From NCBI RefSeq assembly GCF_023065955.2, contig NW_026622985.1:70731931-70795930 (forward strand): 64,000 bases of DNA. The letters are read 5' to 3'. The stretch's first letter is position 1. Each line of letters starts with the position of its first letter. Shown here piece by piece: positions 28,201 to 42,900 of this stretch. The position numbers and the translations under genes are program-made. The notes under the pieces were generated by a model that saw nothing but the letters and a program-made list of their open reading frames with translations, did not search any database and was not told where the DNA came from. The stretch comes from Ursus arctos (lineage: Eukaryota > Chordata > Mammalia > Carnivora > Ursidae).

Positions 28201-31200
28201 TCAATAAAATTGACAAGCATATAACCAAATTGATCAAGATAATAGAAGACACAAATTACCAATATCATGAATAAGAGAGGTGACATCAATACAGGTTCTC
28301 CACAGTTTAAAAGTATAAGGAAATATTATGAACAAATTCTGCCAATAAATTAGACAACTTAGATGAAATGGACAAATTTCTCAAAAGATTCAAACTACCT
28401 AAGCACACTAAAAAATAACCTGAATAGTCTTAGATTTATAAAAAATTAAATTAGTAAATAAAAACCTCCCACAAAGAAAACAGCAGGCCCAGAAGGCTTC
28501 ACTGGTGAATTCCACCAAACAGTTGATGAAAAAACATAATACCAATTCTACTTAAATTTTTTCAGTAAACTGAAACAGAAAGAATCCTTCCCAATTCATC
28601 CTATTAGCAAGAATTACTCTAATAATAAAAACTAGAAAGAGGCATTGCAAGGAAAGAAAACTATAGACCAATAATCTTAACTGAGCATAGATGCAAAAAT
28701 TCTCAACAAATTTTGGCAAATAGAATCCAAAAATACATAAAAAGGATAATACATCATAACTGAGTACAATTATCTGGGAATGCAAGATTGGTTTGACATG
28801 TGACATTTGACCAAAAAAAGAAAAACCACCAGATTATCTCAATAAACGCAGAACAAGTATTTTACAAAATCCAACATCTAATAAAATTCTTAGCAATGTA
28901 GGAATAGAAGAGAACTTCCTCAACTGGAAAACCTTATTGCTAACATCATACTTAATGGTCAAAGAATGAATACTTTCCTCCTAACATCAGAAACAAGACA
29001 AAGATGTTTGCTCTCAACACTTCTATTCAACATTTTATTTCAAGTTCTAGCCAGTGCAATAAAACAAGAAAAAACAGGCATCTAGATAGAAAAAGAAGTA
29101 AAATTGTCTTTATTCACAGATAGCACGGTCCGTCTGTGTAGAAAACCTGATGGAATCTACAAAAAAAAGTACTAGAACTAATAAATGAATTAGCAAGGTT
29201 GCAGGAAACAAGATCTAATGGAATACACACAACATTAGTTACAATTATTATTTCATCTTGCTGAACTCAATGATAAGCCAGCATTGCACAGAATTAAAAT
29301 CAACAGGGCAGAATCATTTCTTTCTAATTTACAAAAGTCTAGTTCATATAGTTCAACCCATATAAAAAACTTACATGTAAACACCAATTTAGAACACAGA
29401 ATCAAGATTTGGTAACCTCAGCATTGACTATCAATTTGGAGAAACAAAATCATTATGCAGGACTGGGCAGTTACCTCATTCACTGCTCAAGACAACTTTA
29501 TAAAAGCAGAAATTATTCTCACTTTAGAGATGAGAAAACATAGGTTGGGAAATAAGTAATTTTTACTGAAAGATCACTGTTGGTGTGTTATTGAAGTAAT
29601 ATTGTGTGTTTATTCCCCCTTCCCTGCCAAATCTCCTGAAAATTACTTTTATAATCTATCCTGATATAGAGAAATCTAAAGTTCTTTTTCTAAATTTTTA
29701 TGTATTTGATTATGAAATATGGGATAAATTTCATAAACTCCACAAGATGGCAAAATTGGAAACCTAAATAAAGTTGGCTAAAATATAATCTGAAGGAAGT
29801 GACACTCTGGCAGAGTATCCAGAGGTGACATGAAAGTGTGCATGTCCCATTTGCTTGAACTTTGTAAGTGAAATTTCTGATTTTGTACTGAAATTTGTTC
29901 TGGATTTGCATAGAAAATTGAAGTTGTTTGAAATATCAATTTCTCGTAGAATCTTGGAAACCAGCAGAGATTATATTTTTGGTCAATTCACATGAACATA
30001 AATTGCATCTTAGAGATGCTTATTTCCTCCTAGATAAGAAAAGTACCGGACCAGCATAGTTTGCTTACTAAGAAGCTTCAGATTACTACTGAAAAATGTG
30101 TTACAAAAATGTTGCATTGGTTTCTTTTAAGAAAAGTTTAATTTACTGAATGGAACAGCAAACTCTTATAACAGGGTCTACATTACCTAGAAGGTTTATT
30201 ACTTAGCTTCTAAATAGTTACTGATACCATCAGTAACATTGCATGACAATTTTGAGAGGGGAGAGAACAATTCTTCCAGTGGTTTTACATCTGTAGAAAT
30301 TTGTAACATCTGTAGTTTCCTGCCTGTTACTGATTAACAAAATCTAAATGAATTATTCAATCTTACAAACTCTTATGGGCAATCTTAAGAACTCTTCAGG
30401 GAAGTTATAAAACTTTATAATAACAGGTCTACTCAGGTGAAATGTAACAATTTGTGCTACTGGTAACTTTACTTTCAATATTAATTTCCATCTATTTCCC
30501 AAGATTTACTGTAAAGAATTCTTTACTTCCAATTCTCTCTTTAAATCATTGCAATTTTGTTCTGTCTGTTCCTTCTAACAAAATTGCTTTGGCAAAGGTC
30601 AAGTTATTTGGACACCTTTTATTTTTCTAGCACTTAAAAGTATGTATTTCAAAGGCTTCTGTCCTCAATGCTTTTGCTTTTCACTGCATAAACACCATGC
30701 CTGAATGATCTCACCCACTCTCCTAACTTTATTGCCTGCTGAATCTGTATCTCTAGGCCAGGCTTTGCTCCTGAGCTCCAGATTATATTTGTCATTGCCA
30801 CATGGGTATCCTAACCAAACACATATCCAACACATATCCCAATCTGAAGTCACCATCTTACCTCCAACACACAATTCTCTCTTATTACTTACCTCTGTGA
30901 ACAGCATCACAATCCATGCACTGCCCAGCTCAGAAACCTGGAATTTATTCATGACTCCTCATTGTGCTTTCATAACTAAGTCAGCATTCCTGTGAATTTT
31001 ACCTCCTTCCCATCATTTTATCTGTCTACTTTGCTCTCTCTCTCCTTCTTCCATGTGTTTAGGTCCTTATCACTTCTTACATGGATTACTGCCTCCTTGT
31101 TTCTAGTCTTTCTTCCACATTTGTGAATCTTGTCAATTTACCGTTCCAAAATTTCAAGGTTATACCTATGATATGTAAGTGTATCTTTCATGCTAAGTGC

Positions 31201-33885
31201 TCTGTCTGCCATTTTAGCATTTGCAATCCTACTCCATCCTAAGAACAGACTTCGGTCATATCTACAGGGCATGGATTCCAATTTTTCTCTCCTCTGGATG
31301 TCCTATATTCAGAGCACTCTGAATGAAATGTCTTTTCACTTTTTTTCATCAACAGGCTTTCTCATAATCTACTTCTAAGGCTTCATCTTAAAAGCCAACA
31401 TTCCCCAGTTTTTTGACGCTCTACCTCATCTTAGATAGCAATCCCACTCTCCTCTGTTTTCTTAGCATTTTGTGCTTAGTTTTATCATCAGCTATCAGGT
31501 CAAAATGTATTTGTTCATCTCTTTTTTCAACTAGACTGTAAGTTCTTTGAGGATAATCCCATTAGCCTGTCTCTGTATCCACATCCAATCCACACAGTAA
31601 CTAGTATAATCATGTGTTTCTATGTTTTGTGTCATGCTTACATTTAATACAGACAGGATTTTCTCCTTATCTAGTCCATCATTACATGTGTATTGAGTGT
31701 ATTTTTAATGCATCTATGTCCTTACTCATTTTAGACATATTAGATATCTGTTGAAATTTCCTGCTCTAATTTTATTTTGATCTACATCTCCTTAAATTTA
31801 ATAGATTTTGATTTGTGGATTTAGTGGCCATGTAGTCTAGTGTGTACAGGTTTACACTTGTTGTATTTTCATTGATTTTGCCTTTTATTGTCAAACAAAA
31901 TTCTTTATTCTATTTACTGTATTTAATATTAATAATAGCTGATGTTGACAATCTTGATTTCTGTGAGTCTGCCTTCACTTGCAAAGGGTTTTTCATATTC
32001 CTTTTTTTGTAAATACCATTTAGCCATCTTTTGTTTTTTAAGCCAACATCTCAGTTGATAAATTCAGTCCATTCTCATTTAGTGTAATGACTGATAAATT
32101 CATTGACAGTATTTCTTTTTTGTTTTGTTGGTTCAATAAACTGCTATTCATTATATTTTTCCTCCTTGAAAATCTTATGATTCTTCTTTTCCTTTTTTTT
32201 TTTTTTTAAGATTTTATTTATTTATTTGACACAGAGAGAGAGAGAGGGCGCACAAGCAGGGGGAGCGGCAGGGAAAGGGAGAAGCAGGCTTCCTGCTGAG
32301 CAGGGAGCCTGATGCCAGCTAGGTCCCAGGACCTGACCGGAGCCAAAGGCAGCACTTAACTGACTGAGCCACCCAGATGTCTCTGCTTTTCCTTTTTTTT
32401 TTTTAAAATGTCATTAAGCATTATCATCTTTCTCTGCTCTTAGTAAAAAACATACGACCCTGTAATATGTAAGCAAGGTAAGACCTATTTCTCCTAATCA
32501 GACTATGGTTTCCTCCACCACCATGCCGTAATTCTCCCATGCTTCTACTTTAATAGGATAAGACCTTTTGAATACTCTTAAGTTCCTCTTAGGTTGCTCC
32601 CAACTCTTTGTAAACGATAGCGCTTAGATTTTATTATCACAATTTAGTACTTATTAGAGTTTTACTTACAGTTTGTCTTGTCTGTTTCCAGACTCTTTAT
32701 TTAGCACTCAGACTCCATATTTCTAGCCTCATATTATCCATTAACTACACATGTATCAAAGTTCATCTCTCTTCACTGCTTCTTGTTTTCATCCTCTGCC
32801 TTCATGAGGTCTCTGTTCTGGTTCTTTTTTTTGTTTGGTTAGTCTTTTCTCAAGTATTCTCCTCAGAGGGGGCATTTGGGTAATGTACTTTCTGAGTTCT
32901 TGAATATTCTTGAACATTTTTCTTTTGCCCTGTCAGGCATATGAGAGTTTGGCTAAGAAAAAGATTTTTAGGCTGTGGGCCTTTATCTAAGGGAATATGT
33001 ACTTTCATTCTTTTCTACCTACAGCTGTGCAAATGAGAAGTCTGATGCTACTCTGACCTTTTTACTTCTTGTTAAAAACTTAATTTTTTCTGCCCAGAAG
33101 CTTGTAAAAATTTCCTCTTTGTTTTTTCGAGTTTACACATTTTAACCAGAATACATGCCTAGGTGTGTCTTTTCTTCTTTATCAATCTAAACTAAAACTC
33201 AAGAACTTTTCCAATACGCAGTCTTTTTTTCAATATGCAGTCCTAGAGTTTTCAGCTCAGGAACCATTTCTTTTTTTTCTAGAATGTGTTTACTACCAAT
33301 CTTGCATTTGTTCTTTTTTCTTCCCTGAATTTTGAATTCAAATACTACATTTTTTTTAAGTTCCAAGAGATCTTTTTCATGCTGCACTTAGATCTCCTTA
33401 TGTGCTCTTAATTTTTAATTCAGGTATTCACCATTCTCTGTCAGCAATTTTACTGTACTAGTCAAGCAAATATTTTAATTACAAATCCTTTCTCTAGCTG
33501 CTGGGAAGTTTTTTCTGTTGCCTCTTCAAAACTCAGATCTAGTTGCTGAAATATTTATTGAATTTTTTCATCATGATAAGCACACTCTTTAATCCCCATC
33601 ACCTACTTATTCCATCTCTCCCCACCTCCCCTCTGGTAAGCATCAGTTTGTTCTCTATAATTAAGAGTCTGTCTCTTGCTTTGTCTCTTTCTCATTTTTT
33701 TCCTTTGCTCATTTGTTTTGTTTCCTAAATTCCACATGAGTGAAATCATATGCTATTTTTCTTTCTCTTACTTTGCTTAGCATTATACTCTCTAGCTCTA
33801 TTCATGTTGTTACAAATGACAAGATTTCATCCTTTTTATGGCTGAATAACTCCACTGTATGTATGTATATATATATATACATATG

Positions 33886-33918
<33 letters not shown>

Positions 33919-36900
33919 CACCTCTTCCTTATCCATTCATCTATTGATATGGACACTTGGCTGCTTCCATAGTTGGGCTATTGTAAATAATGCTTCAATA
34001 AACATAGGGGTGCATGTATCCTTTGAATTATTGTTTTTGTATCTTTGGGGGTAAATACCCAGTAGTGTCATTACTGGTCATAGGGTAGTTCTATTTTTAA
34101 TTTTTTGAGGAACCTCCATACTGTCTTCCACAGTGGCTGCACCATTTTGCCTTCCCACCAATACTGCAACAGAAGGTTCCTTTTTCTCCATATCCTTGCC
34201 AACATTTGTTGTTTCTTGGGTTTTTGATTTTAGCCATTTTGACAGGTGTGAAGTGATATGTTACTGTAGTTTTTTGATTTGCATTTCCCTGATGATGAGT
34301 AATCTTGATCATTTTTTTCATGTCTATTAGCCATCTGGGTAGGTCTTCTTTGGAGAAATGTCTGTTCATATCTTCTGCCAATTTTTTTATTGGATTATTT
34401 GTTTTCTGGGTGTTGAGTTATATAAATTCTTCATATATTTTAGATACTAACCTTTTATCAGATGTGTCATTTGTACATATTTTATCCCATTCACTAAGTA
34501 CTTGTTAGTTTTGTTTCCTTCACTGTGCAGAAACTTTTTATTTTGATATAGTCCCAATAGTTTATTTTTGCTTTTATTTCTCTTGCCTCAGGAGACATAT
34601 CTAGAAAAATGTTGCTATGGCCAATGTCAGAGAAATTACTGCCTGGGCTCTCTTCTAGGATTTTTATGGTTTCAGGCCTCACATTTAGGTCTTTTTTTTT
34701 TTTTTTTAAGATTTTATTTATTTACTTGACAGAGAGAGAGACAGCCAATGAGAGAGGGAACACAAGCAGGGGGAGTGCGAGAGGAAGAAGCAGGCTCTGA
34801 GTGGAGCAGGGAGCCCGATGTGGGGCTCGATCCCAGGACCATGGGATTACGCCCTGAGCTGAAGGCAGACGCTTAACGACTGAGCCACCCAAGCTCCCCA
34901 TACATTTAGGTCTTTGATACATTTTCAGTTTATTTTTATGTATGGTGAAAGAAAGTGGTCCAGTTTCATTCTTTTGCATGTAGCTGTCCAGTTTTCCCAC
35001 TACCATCTGTTGAAGAGACTGTCCTTTTTGTACTAGTCATTCCTCCTTTGTCTAAGTTTAATTAACTATATAATTGAGGGTTTATTTCTGAGTTTTCTAT
35101 TCCATTGATCTTTGTGTCTATTTTTATGCCAGTTCCATGTTGTTTTAATTACTACTACTTTGTAATATAACTTGAAGTCTGAACTTGTGATATCTCCACT
35201 TTTTTTTTTCTTAAGATTGCTTTGGCTATTCAGGGTCTTTTGTGGTTCCATCCAAATTTTAGGATTGTCTGTTCTAGTTGTGTAAAAAATGCTGTTGGTA
35301 TTTTGATAGGGATTGCATTAAATGTGTTGATTACTTTGGGTAGTATAGACATTTTAACAATATTTGATCCATGAGCATGGAATGTCTTTCCATACATTTG
35401 CATTGTCTTAAATTTCTTACATCAGTGCTTTATACTTTTTAGAGCCACCTCTTTGGTTAAGTTTATTCCTAGGTATTTTATTGCTTTTGGTGCAACTGTA
35501 AATGGGACTGTTTTCTTAATTTCACTTTCTGCTGCCTTATTAGTGTATATAGAAATACAAAAGATTTCTGTATTGATATTGTATCTTGTGACTTTATGGA
35601 ATTTGTTCATCAGTTCTAATAGTTTTTTGGTGGAGTCTTTAGGGTTTTCTATATACAGTATCATATCATCTGAAAATAGTGAGAATTGTATTTCTTCTTA
35701 CCAATTAGGAATATTCTTAATGGCAGAAATCCTTACAGATTTTGAAAATCAAATAAATTTCTTGTGCAGTAGGTCCATAGTTTAAGAGCAGGCTATTCCC
35801 ACCCTCCAGAAGTACCTGGAGCATTCTCCCTGCTTTCTTATCTTCCCAAATTCTACCAACCTCACCAACAGAGCCAACTCAGCTCACCTGCATAGCTCCA
35901 AGTCTTTAGGAGTCTGGAAACCTAAGACATTCATGCAGGATCAACTTCACCCCAGGTCCATAAACCTCCTAATGTCAGGCTTTTATGGGATTAGCTGCTC
36001 TCCATCTCGACTTACCCCTAATGACTTCCCACCATTTTGCAGGGATGGGAACAAGCTGCCTAATGTCTCAGCAGTCTGAGGCTCAAAGAAAGGCAAGTAG
36101 CTTAGAGCTGAGAAAAAAGAGGGAGAGAAAAATGTTTTGGTGACAGTTTCCCAGATATCCTTGTGTCATGTACACAAGGGCCTTTGCCAATCCAACATAT
36201 GTTCATCCACATTTTCATCTAGTATTTTTTATTAAGTATTTGTGTGGCTTTATACTTTACTATTTTGAGGCATATAAAATAATTTTGGTGTGAGGTTTAA
36301 ACCCAGCATTTTTTATTCCTTCAAATAGCTATGCAAGTCCCCAGCACTAAAATGATGATCTATTTTCTTCCTCTAGTTTGAAATGCTATATTAATCATAT
36401 ATGATAATTTCATATACTCTTGAATTCCCTTACATTTTCTTTTCTGTTTTACTTCTAGGGATCAGCAATAGACAGCTTCCCACTAATCCCACAATGCTTT
36501 AATTATTGTGATTTATTTTTAATATAAGGCTAATTCTATAAGATTACTCTTTAACAAGAGGTATTAATTTTAAAAAATTACTTAATTCAGGGGCACCTGG
36601 GTGGCTCAGTTGGTTAAGTGTCTGACTCTTGATTTTGGCTCAGGTCATAATTTCGGGGTCATGAGATGGAGCCCTGCCTAGCGTGGAGCCTGCTTAAGAT
36701 TTTCTCTCCCTCACCTTCTGCCCCTTCCCACCACCCTTCTCTCTCTTAAAAAAAAAAAAATTCATACATATGCACTTTTTCCTAAGAACACTACGGTAAT
36801 CTCTGATATGAGTTGGCTATCTTTCCAGATCTTAGCAAAGAAAAATAATAAATTTTACACTGTATAAACATATGCAGAAAAAACTGGTATTTTTAAACAT

Positions 36901-39900
36901 AAATAATATCATGCTATTCATGCAATGCTTTGACTTGACAATAAATGAATTTAAGACTTTTAATTTCCCTCTGAGTATTGCTTTGTCTCAATCACACAAG
37001 TTTTGATATCAAGGCTTCAACAGTTCAGACTAAGTTTTACCACTTCTCTTTTGATTTCTTCTTTAATCTACAAATTATTGCAGTGTATAATTTTAAGTAC
37101 CCAATTTTATGTACTGGAGAGGCTTTTGGTTGTAAAATTCTAAATTCATTACCCTGTAGTTAGTGAAAATGTTCTGTAAGAGATCACTTTCTTAAAAGAA
37201 ATTTATTAAGGCTTCCTTTGTGGCCTAGAATATCACCATATTTTGAAAGCAATCTACACGTATTTAAAAAGAATCCATATGTATAAAATTATGTTACAGT
37301 TAGAATTTTAGATAAATATCAATCAGATATACTTGTTAAGTGTTTTTATATTTCCTATATCTTTATTTTTTGTCTGTTTTTTATTAAAATCTTCAAATAT
37401 GATTACAGATTTTCTATCCTTTTAAAAAATTCTAGTAATTCCATTTTATATATTTTAAATCCATATATATTGAAACTATCTTGTTAAATTTTTGCTTTTT
37501 ACCCCAGAGGTCCTTTTTGTCTTGGTTATCTACCAGGTATAGATATTTGCTAAATGAAGAATATAGTTTCTGATCATTTTATTTTCAACCATTATGTATT
37601 ATTTTGTCATTCTTACTGGATTTTGGTTTCAGCCAAAATAAGAGTTACTATATTTTAGTCACTGAGTTTTACCAATTATATTACTATTCTCTTAATATGG
37701 TTAGACTTTTTTTTTAAGATTTTATTTATTTATTTGACAGAGAGAGACAGCGAGAGAGGGAACACAAGCAAGGGAAGTGTGAGAGGGAGAAGCAGGCTTC
37801 CCGCGGAACAGGGAGCCCGATGCGGAGCTCTATCCCAGGACCCTGGGATCATGACCTGAGCCAAAGGCAGATGCTTAACCAACTGAGCCACCCAGGTGCC
37901 CCAGTTAGACTTATTTATGACATTGTGCTTTTTATTTACCATGTTTCCATGGTAAATACATACTTCCATGTCTCCTTTTCAGTCTTATTAGCCTGATCAA
38001 ATTCTATTTGTTCTATCCACCCCTTACCCCCACCTCAACCCCTTGATCTGAAGGCTTATAATATCCTTATTTTAGTACTTTTAATTCCTTCTCACCTTCT
38101 TCCCAACACTCTTAATCTTACCATTTAACAAAGACTAAAGTTAATAAGTGTGGTCTCATTTGAAGAGTGAAGTTTACTTTTATTTTGCTTCATTCTCCCT
38201 TTAGCCACCCAAATTCCAAAATTGTTGGCATGGAAATTTAGTGTAACTTGTCATTTTATTATAAATGCTCTTTTCTTTTAAAAAGCTAGTTATTTAGACT
38301 TATAATGTTTATTAATTTCTTTGTCCAACATTATTTCTTCTGGCTTTATTTTTCTTTTTGCAGCTAACTTTTTAGATGTTATTTTAAACAGTCAGAAGAA
38401 TAGTGGTTCTTGGCCAGGAACACTTTTCTATGATATACGTGAAAGCATTTTAGTTTACCAAAATGACTGGAGGGAGCTACTGGCATTTAATGGGCGAGGG
38501 CCAAGGATGCTAAATATTCTGCAATACACAGTACAACCTCACTCAAAACGTCAACTGCGCTTATACTGAAATAACTAAGTTTTCATATGCATGAAAATGT
38601 CTTTATTTTGCTTACACTCTTGAACGATAGGATAGCTAAATATAGAAATACAGGTTCAAAGTTTATTCCTCAGATCATTTATCTTCTTCTGTATATAGTT
38701 GTTATTAAGAAGCCTAATATCAAATGGTCATTTCTTGATAGGAACGGTCGTGATAAATTGCCTTTGCCACAGGTATCTTTTATGATTTTTGCCTTTATTA
38801 TTGATATTCTCAAGTTCATTGTGATGTGTCCATATATTCTGATTTTTAATTAAAATGTTATTTATCTTTATCTATTTGTGTATGTGTATAAATCTTGCTT
38901 TCAAAGATCTTTCAATCCTAAGGCTTTGTGTTTTCAGTTTGAGAACATTCCATTCTGGCTACTATTACTTCAAATATAGTCTCTTTCATTTTCTCCTTCT
39001 GGAACTCTTATTAGATAGACATTAGAACTTCGGTGAGGTTCTCTCTGTATCTCATATCTTTTCCTTTGTAACACTTGATGTCATATTCTAGATTTCCTTA
39101 CATTTATCTTCCAGTTTATTAATCAGCAATTCAGCTGAATCCCACCTGCTGTTATTCACATATACTTAGTTTTAATATTCAACAAGTTTCTTTTTTTTCA
39201 TAATTCACTGTAATTGTTTGATAATATCTGTTTGTTATTTAGTGGAGGCAAATCCTTCTTTTGTTCAGAAAAATGAAGTCCTTTTTAAATTATTTTTTCC
39301 CACTTTCTCTAGTCTAAGTTACTCTTTTGTTGAATTTGTTGTCCCGGTTTTATGATGCTTGCATTCTCCAGATTTGATGATTTGTGATTGTGCACCATCT
39401 TCTGGCCTGAAAAGGCCTCTCAAGCAATGGAAGATTCAAGCAACCCTGGCCTCGCCTATCAGTACTGTAGTTCTTAGGGATTGCCAGAGAGGGTTCCCAT
39501 CTGTTTCTTTCTTTAGAAGTTATTCCTTTTCCATTCCAGAGATTATTCCCTTTCCTGTTTCCAAAATAACTTTACTAATACTTTATGGATATCTAAAATT
39601 TGTTGTGGAGGGGCAAGACGTTAGCATTTGTTCACTTTAACATCTTGAAGTCATAAACCTATTTTTCAGAAAATTCTTGGTCTTTTATTTGGCCATGTTT
39701 TTCTCTCAGAATTTGTAAAATCATTTCATCAAATTAAAACAATCCCCCACTCTGAATGAGATGTTTAATTTTACAGACTAATTTAGATAAAAAAAGAATG
39801 TCTTTTTTTTTTAATGCTGAGTCATTCCAGCCAAGAACATGACACATCTATTTAATTCAATCTCCTTTTGTTTCACTCCATGTAGTTTTTAAACTTTTCT

Positions 39901-42900
39901 TGATTTGGATCTTTCACATTTCTTATACACTCACTTTTAGATATTTATGTTTTTTGCTCTTGACACTGGGATCTATTATCTCATTATATTCCCAAGCTGG
40001 TTATTATTTGTAAGTTGGAAACCAACTTTATTTTGCCTACTAGTATTTAAAAAAAACCTACATCATTTTATGATTGCTACTTCTAACAGTTTCTGGGTTG
40101 ATTATGTTGGGGTTTACCAAGCATATAGTCATATGACCTAAAATTTTATCCCCTTTCCTAATAAAAAAAAGCCTAATAGTTTCATCAAAGGTAACATAGT
40201 TCAATGGTTTAAAACAGGATTTGGCAAAATTTTTCTGTAACGGGCAAGAGAGTAAATATTTTATGTTTATAGGGTATACAAGGCTGTGTCACAGCCATTC
40301 AAGTCCACAGTTGTAGCATGAAAATAGCCACAGACAATAAAAAAGTGAATGCTCATGGCCCTGCTTCAAACTTTAAAGGTTTGCAAACTCTTGGTTTAAA
40401 GCAGAAGTTGTATACTTGTATTAGTCATTCTGCCTAAATTAAAACCTAGTGTTCAGCATTTATTGTCTGTGTAACCTTAGGGAGTTTCTTACACTCTTAA
40501 TGCCTCAGTTTCTACTACTGTATAGGGGCATGATAATAGTTTCTACATCTGTGGCACCTATTTGTGATATTTTCATATCTGTGGTAATGACATAATAATG
40601 TTCAATAACCAGAAAAGTATTAAGCATGAAATAAATTATCTGTCATTATTATTAGCTATTTTATTATTTGTATCTCGTTTTCTTCTTTTGCATAATTGAA
40701 TTGCCCTGCAATTCCTAAAACAATGTTAAGACAAAAGGAGAGCTTATGATAAGCATCCTTGTCATCTTCTTGGCATCAATGTAAGTGCCTCTAGTGTTTC
40801 TCTGTTAAGTGTATGACTTGTTTTGGTTTCATTTATATGTTTATGAAATTAAGGAACTATTCATCTACTCACATTGTACTAAGGTTATGAAAATTGGAAT
40901 GTGATTTCAACTTTTATAAAAACACAGTTCTGGCCATCTATTATGATGGTAACCTCCCCTTAAAAAATCCCTTGACCTATTTATAAAATATATTTCCCAA
41001 TATTGAACCATTTTTTTGTAGTTGACATGAATCCCGTATGATCACTGCATGTTATTTATTTAATTTGCTTATAACATTAATTTTCCTGATACTTTGTTAA
41101 AGATCTGGGATTTTTGTATTTATATTTGTAACTGAGATTGATTTATAAAGTTTGTCGGAGTAGATAATTTTTTTAAACTGGATTTCAGAATCATTTATGT
41201 TTGCTTTATAAAAAAGAACTGAAAGTCTTCTCTCTCTTTTTTATATACTATGGAACTATTTAAATTGTATTAGTGTAATCTATTCCTTAGAAATTTAAAA
41301 GTAGTAGCTTGTTCAACTCTCTGAGCCTAGGACTTTTTTTGGAAGTTAGCTTTCTGACATTTTTTCTTAAAAGATAGAAATCACAACATAAAATTAAAAA
41401 CAAAAAACAGCACAAATGAAAACATACAAGAAATAGCATCTTCAACACATATAACAATACAAAGCTAAAAGATCCAATACAAAAAAAGATCTTATAAATC
41501 AGTAAGAAATATATGGACCACCAAATAGAAAAAATGACAAAGGTCACAGGCAATTAATAGACAAAGAAATATAAACAATTCACGAAAATGAAGAAGACTA
41601 ATCAATTAGGTATTACTGAAAAGCATGAAAACTAAAATGAAATATCATTGTTTACACATCAGATTGGACAATTTAGAACATCAAAAATATCCAATGATAT
41701 CGTGGTATAAGTCCTCTCAAATACTGGTGGAGGTGGTATAAAGTAACCAAATTTTTCAGAAGACAATTTGCCAGCACCTATCACAATTCTAAATATAAAT
41801 ATATCTTTGAGTCAGCAACTCTACTTTAGGAATAGGTTTCATAGAAAACCTACCCATGTTTCCAAAGATGTTCACTGTAGCATTTTTTGTAATACAAAAA
41901 AACTGAAAATAATCCAACCGTTTTTTAGTAAAATATTAGGTTAAGCAATGATAACACATCCATACAGTGGAATATTATGCAACCATTATAAAGAGAAAAC
42001 TATAGTTATCATACTGGCAGTATAGTGTCTGTGATCAGTTGAAAAAACAAATGCGATACAGTATAGAGCATATGATCCTATTTAAAAACAAAGGAAAACA
42101 AAAGAAAAATGCTTACACATGGAAGAAATTCTGTAAGAATATCAAACAACCTATTATGGAGTAGAAAAAAAAGACTTTTCACTTTCTAAATTACATATTG
42201 TTAAAAAAAATTTTAACAGGAACCTTTTGTGATTAGAATTTTAAGTAAAAATACATTCTCATAACTATCTTGAGGTACAGTGGAACTAACGTTCTTCAAA
42301 TTCAGGCAAAATTACTTGCTATTTTCAGTTCTGAACATACCGTCCATGGCTCTGGTGAGAGCAACACCCTTCTAACTGGACCTCTTGGCTCCAACTGATC
42401 CTCAACCTACTGTCAGAATAACCTTTATAAAATACTAATACATTCCTTTTTCTTTTTTTTTTTTTTTAAATGATTTTTTATTATATTATGTTAGTCACCA
42501 TACAGTACATCCCCGGTTTCCGATGTAAGGCTCGATGATTCATTAGTTGTGTATAACACCCAGTGCACCATGCAATACGTGCCCTCCTTACTACCCATCA
42601 CCGGTCTATCCCATTCCCCCACCCCCCTCCCCTCTGAAGTCCTCAGTTTGTTTCTCATAGTCCATAGTCTCTCATGTTTCATTCCCCCTTCTGATTACCC
42701 CCCCTTTCTTTATCCCTTTCTTCCCCTACCGATCATCCTAGTTCTTATGTTCCATAGATGAGAGAAATCATATGATAGTTGTCTTTCTCTGCTTGACTTA
42801 TTTCACTTAGCATTATCTCCTCCAGTGCTGTCCATGTTGTAGCAAATGTTGAGAACTCGTTCTTTCTGATAGCTGAGTAATATTCCATTGTATATATGGA

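Larger units (their letters stand above)
33550..35700 (-). mobile_element. L1 (carnivore type), 5'-truncated, decayed ORF2
   Basis: The minus strand reads ORF2 C-terminal half ([15 protein letters not shown] near 34570-34510; a [14 protein letters not shown] frame in 35664-35422), then a 3' UTR ending near 33550. Interrupted by a SINE at 34695-34901 and a TA/CA repeat. Frames broken. Confidence 0.85.
36950..39300 (-). mobile_element. Degraded L1 antisense sequence, interrupted
   Basis: Antisense ORF2-like wording, for example TTTTGATTTCTTCTTTAATC near 37050 and AAGGCTTCCTTTGTGGCC near 37210. Broken by the SINE at 37709 and by MER5-like DNA near 38465. Right end uncertain. Confidence 0.45.

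Noticed and set aside
30665..30995. Overlapping open frames of about 95 codons on both strands
   Set aside because: Both fall in an L2-like LINE remnant and neither translation resembles a known protein.
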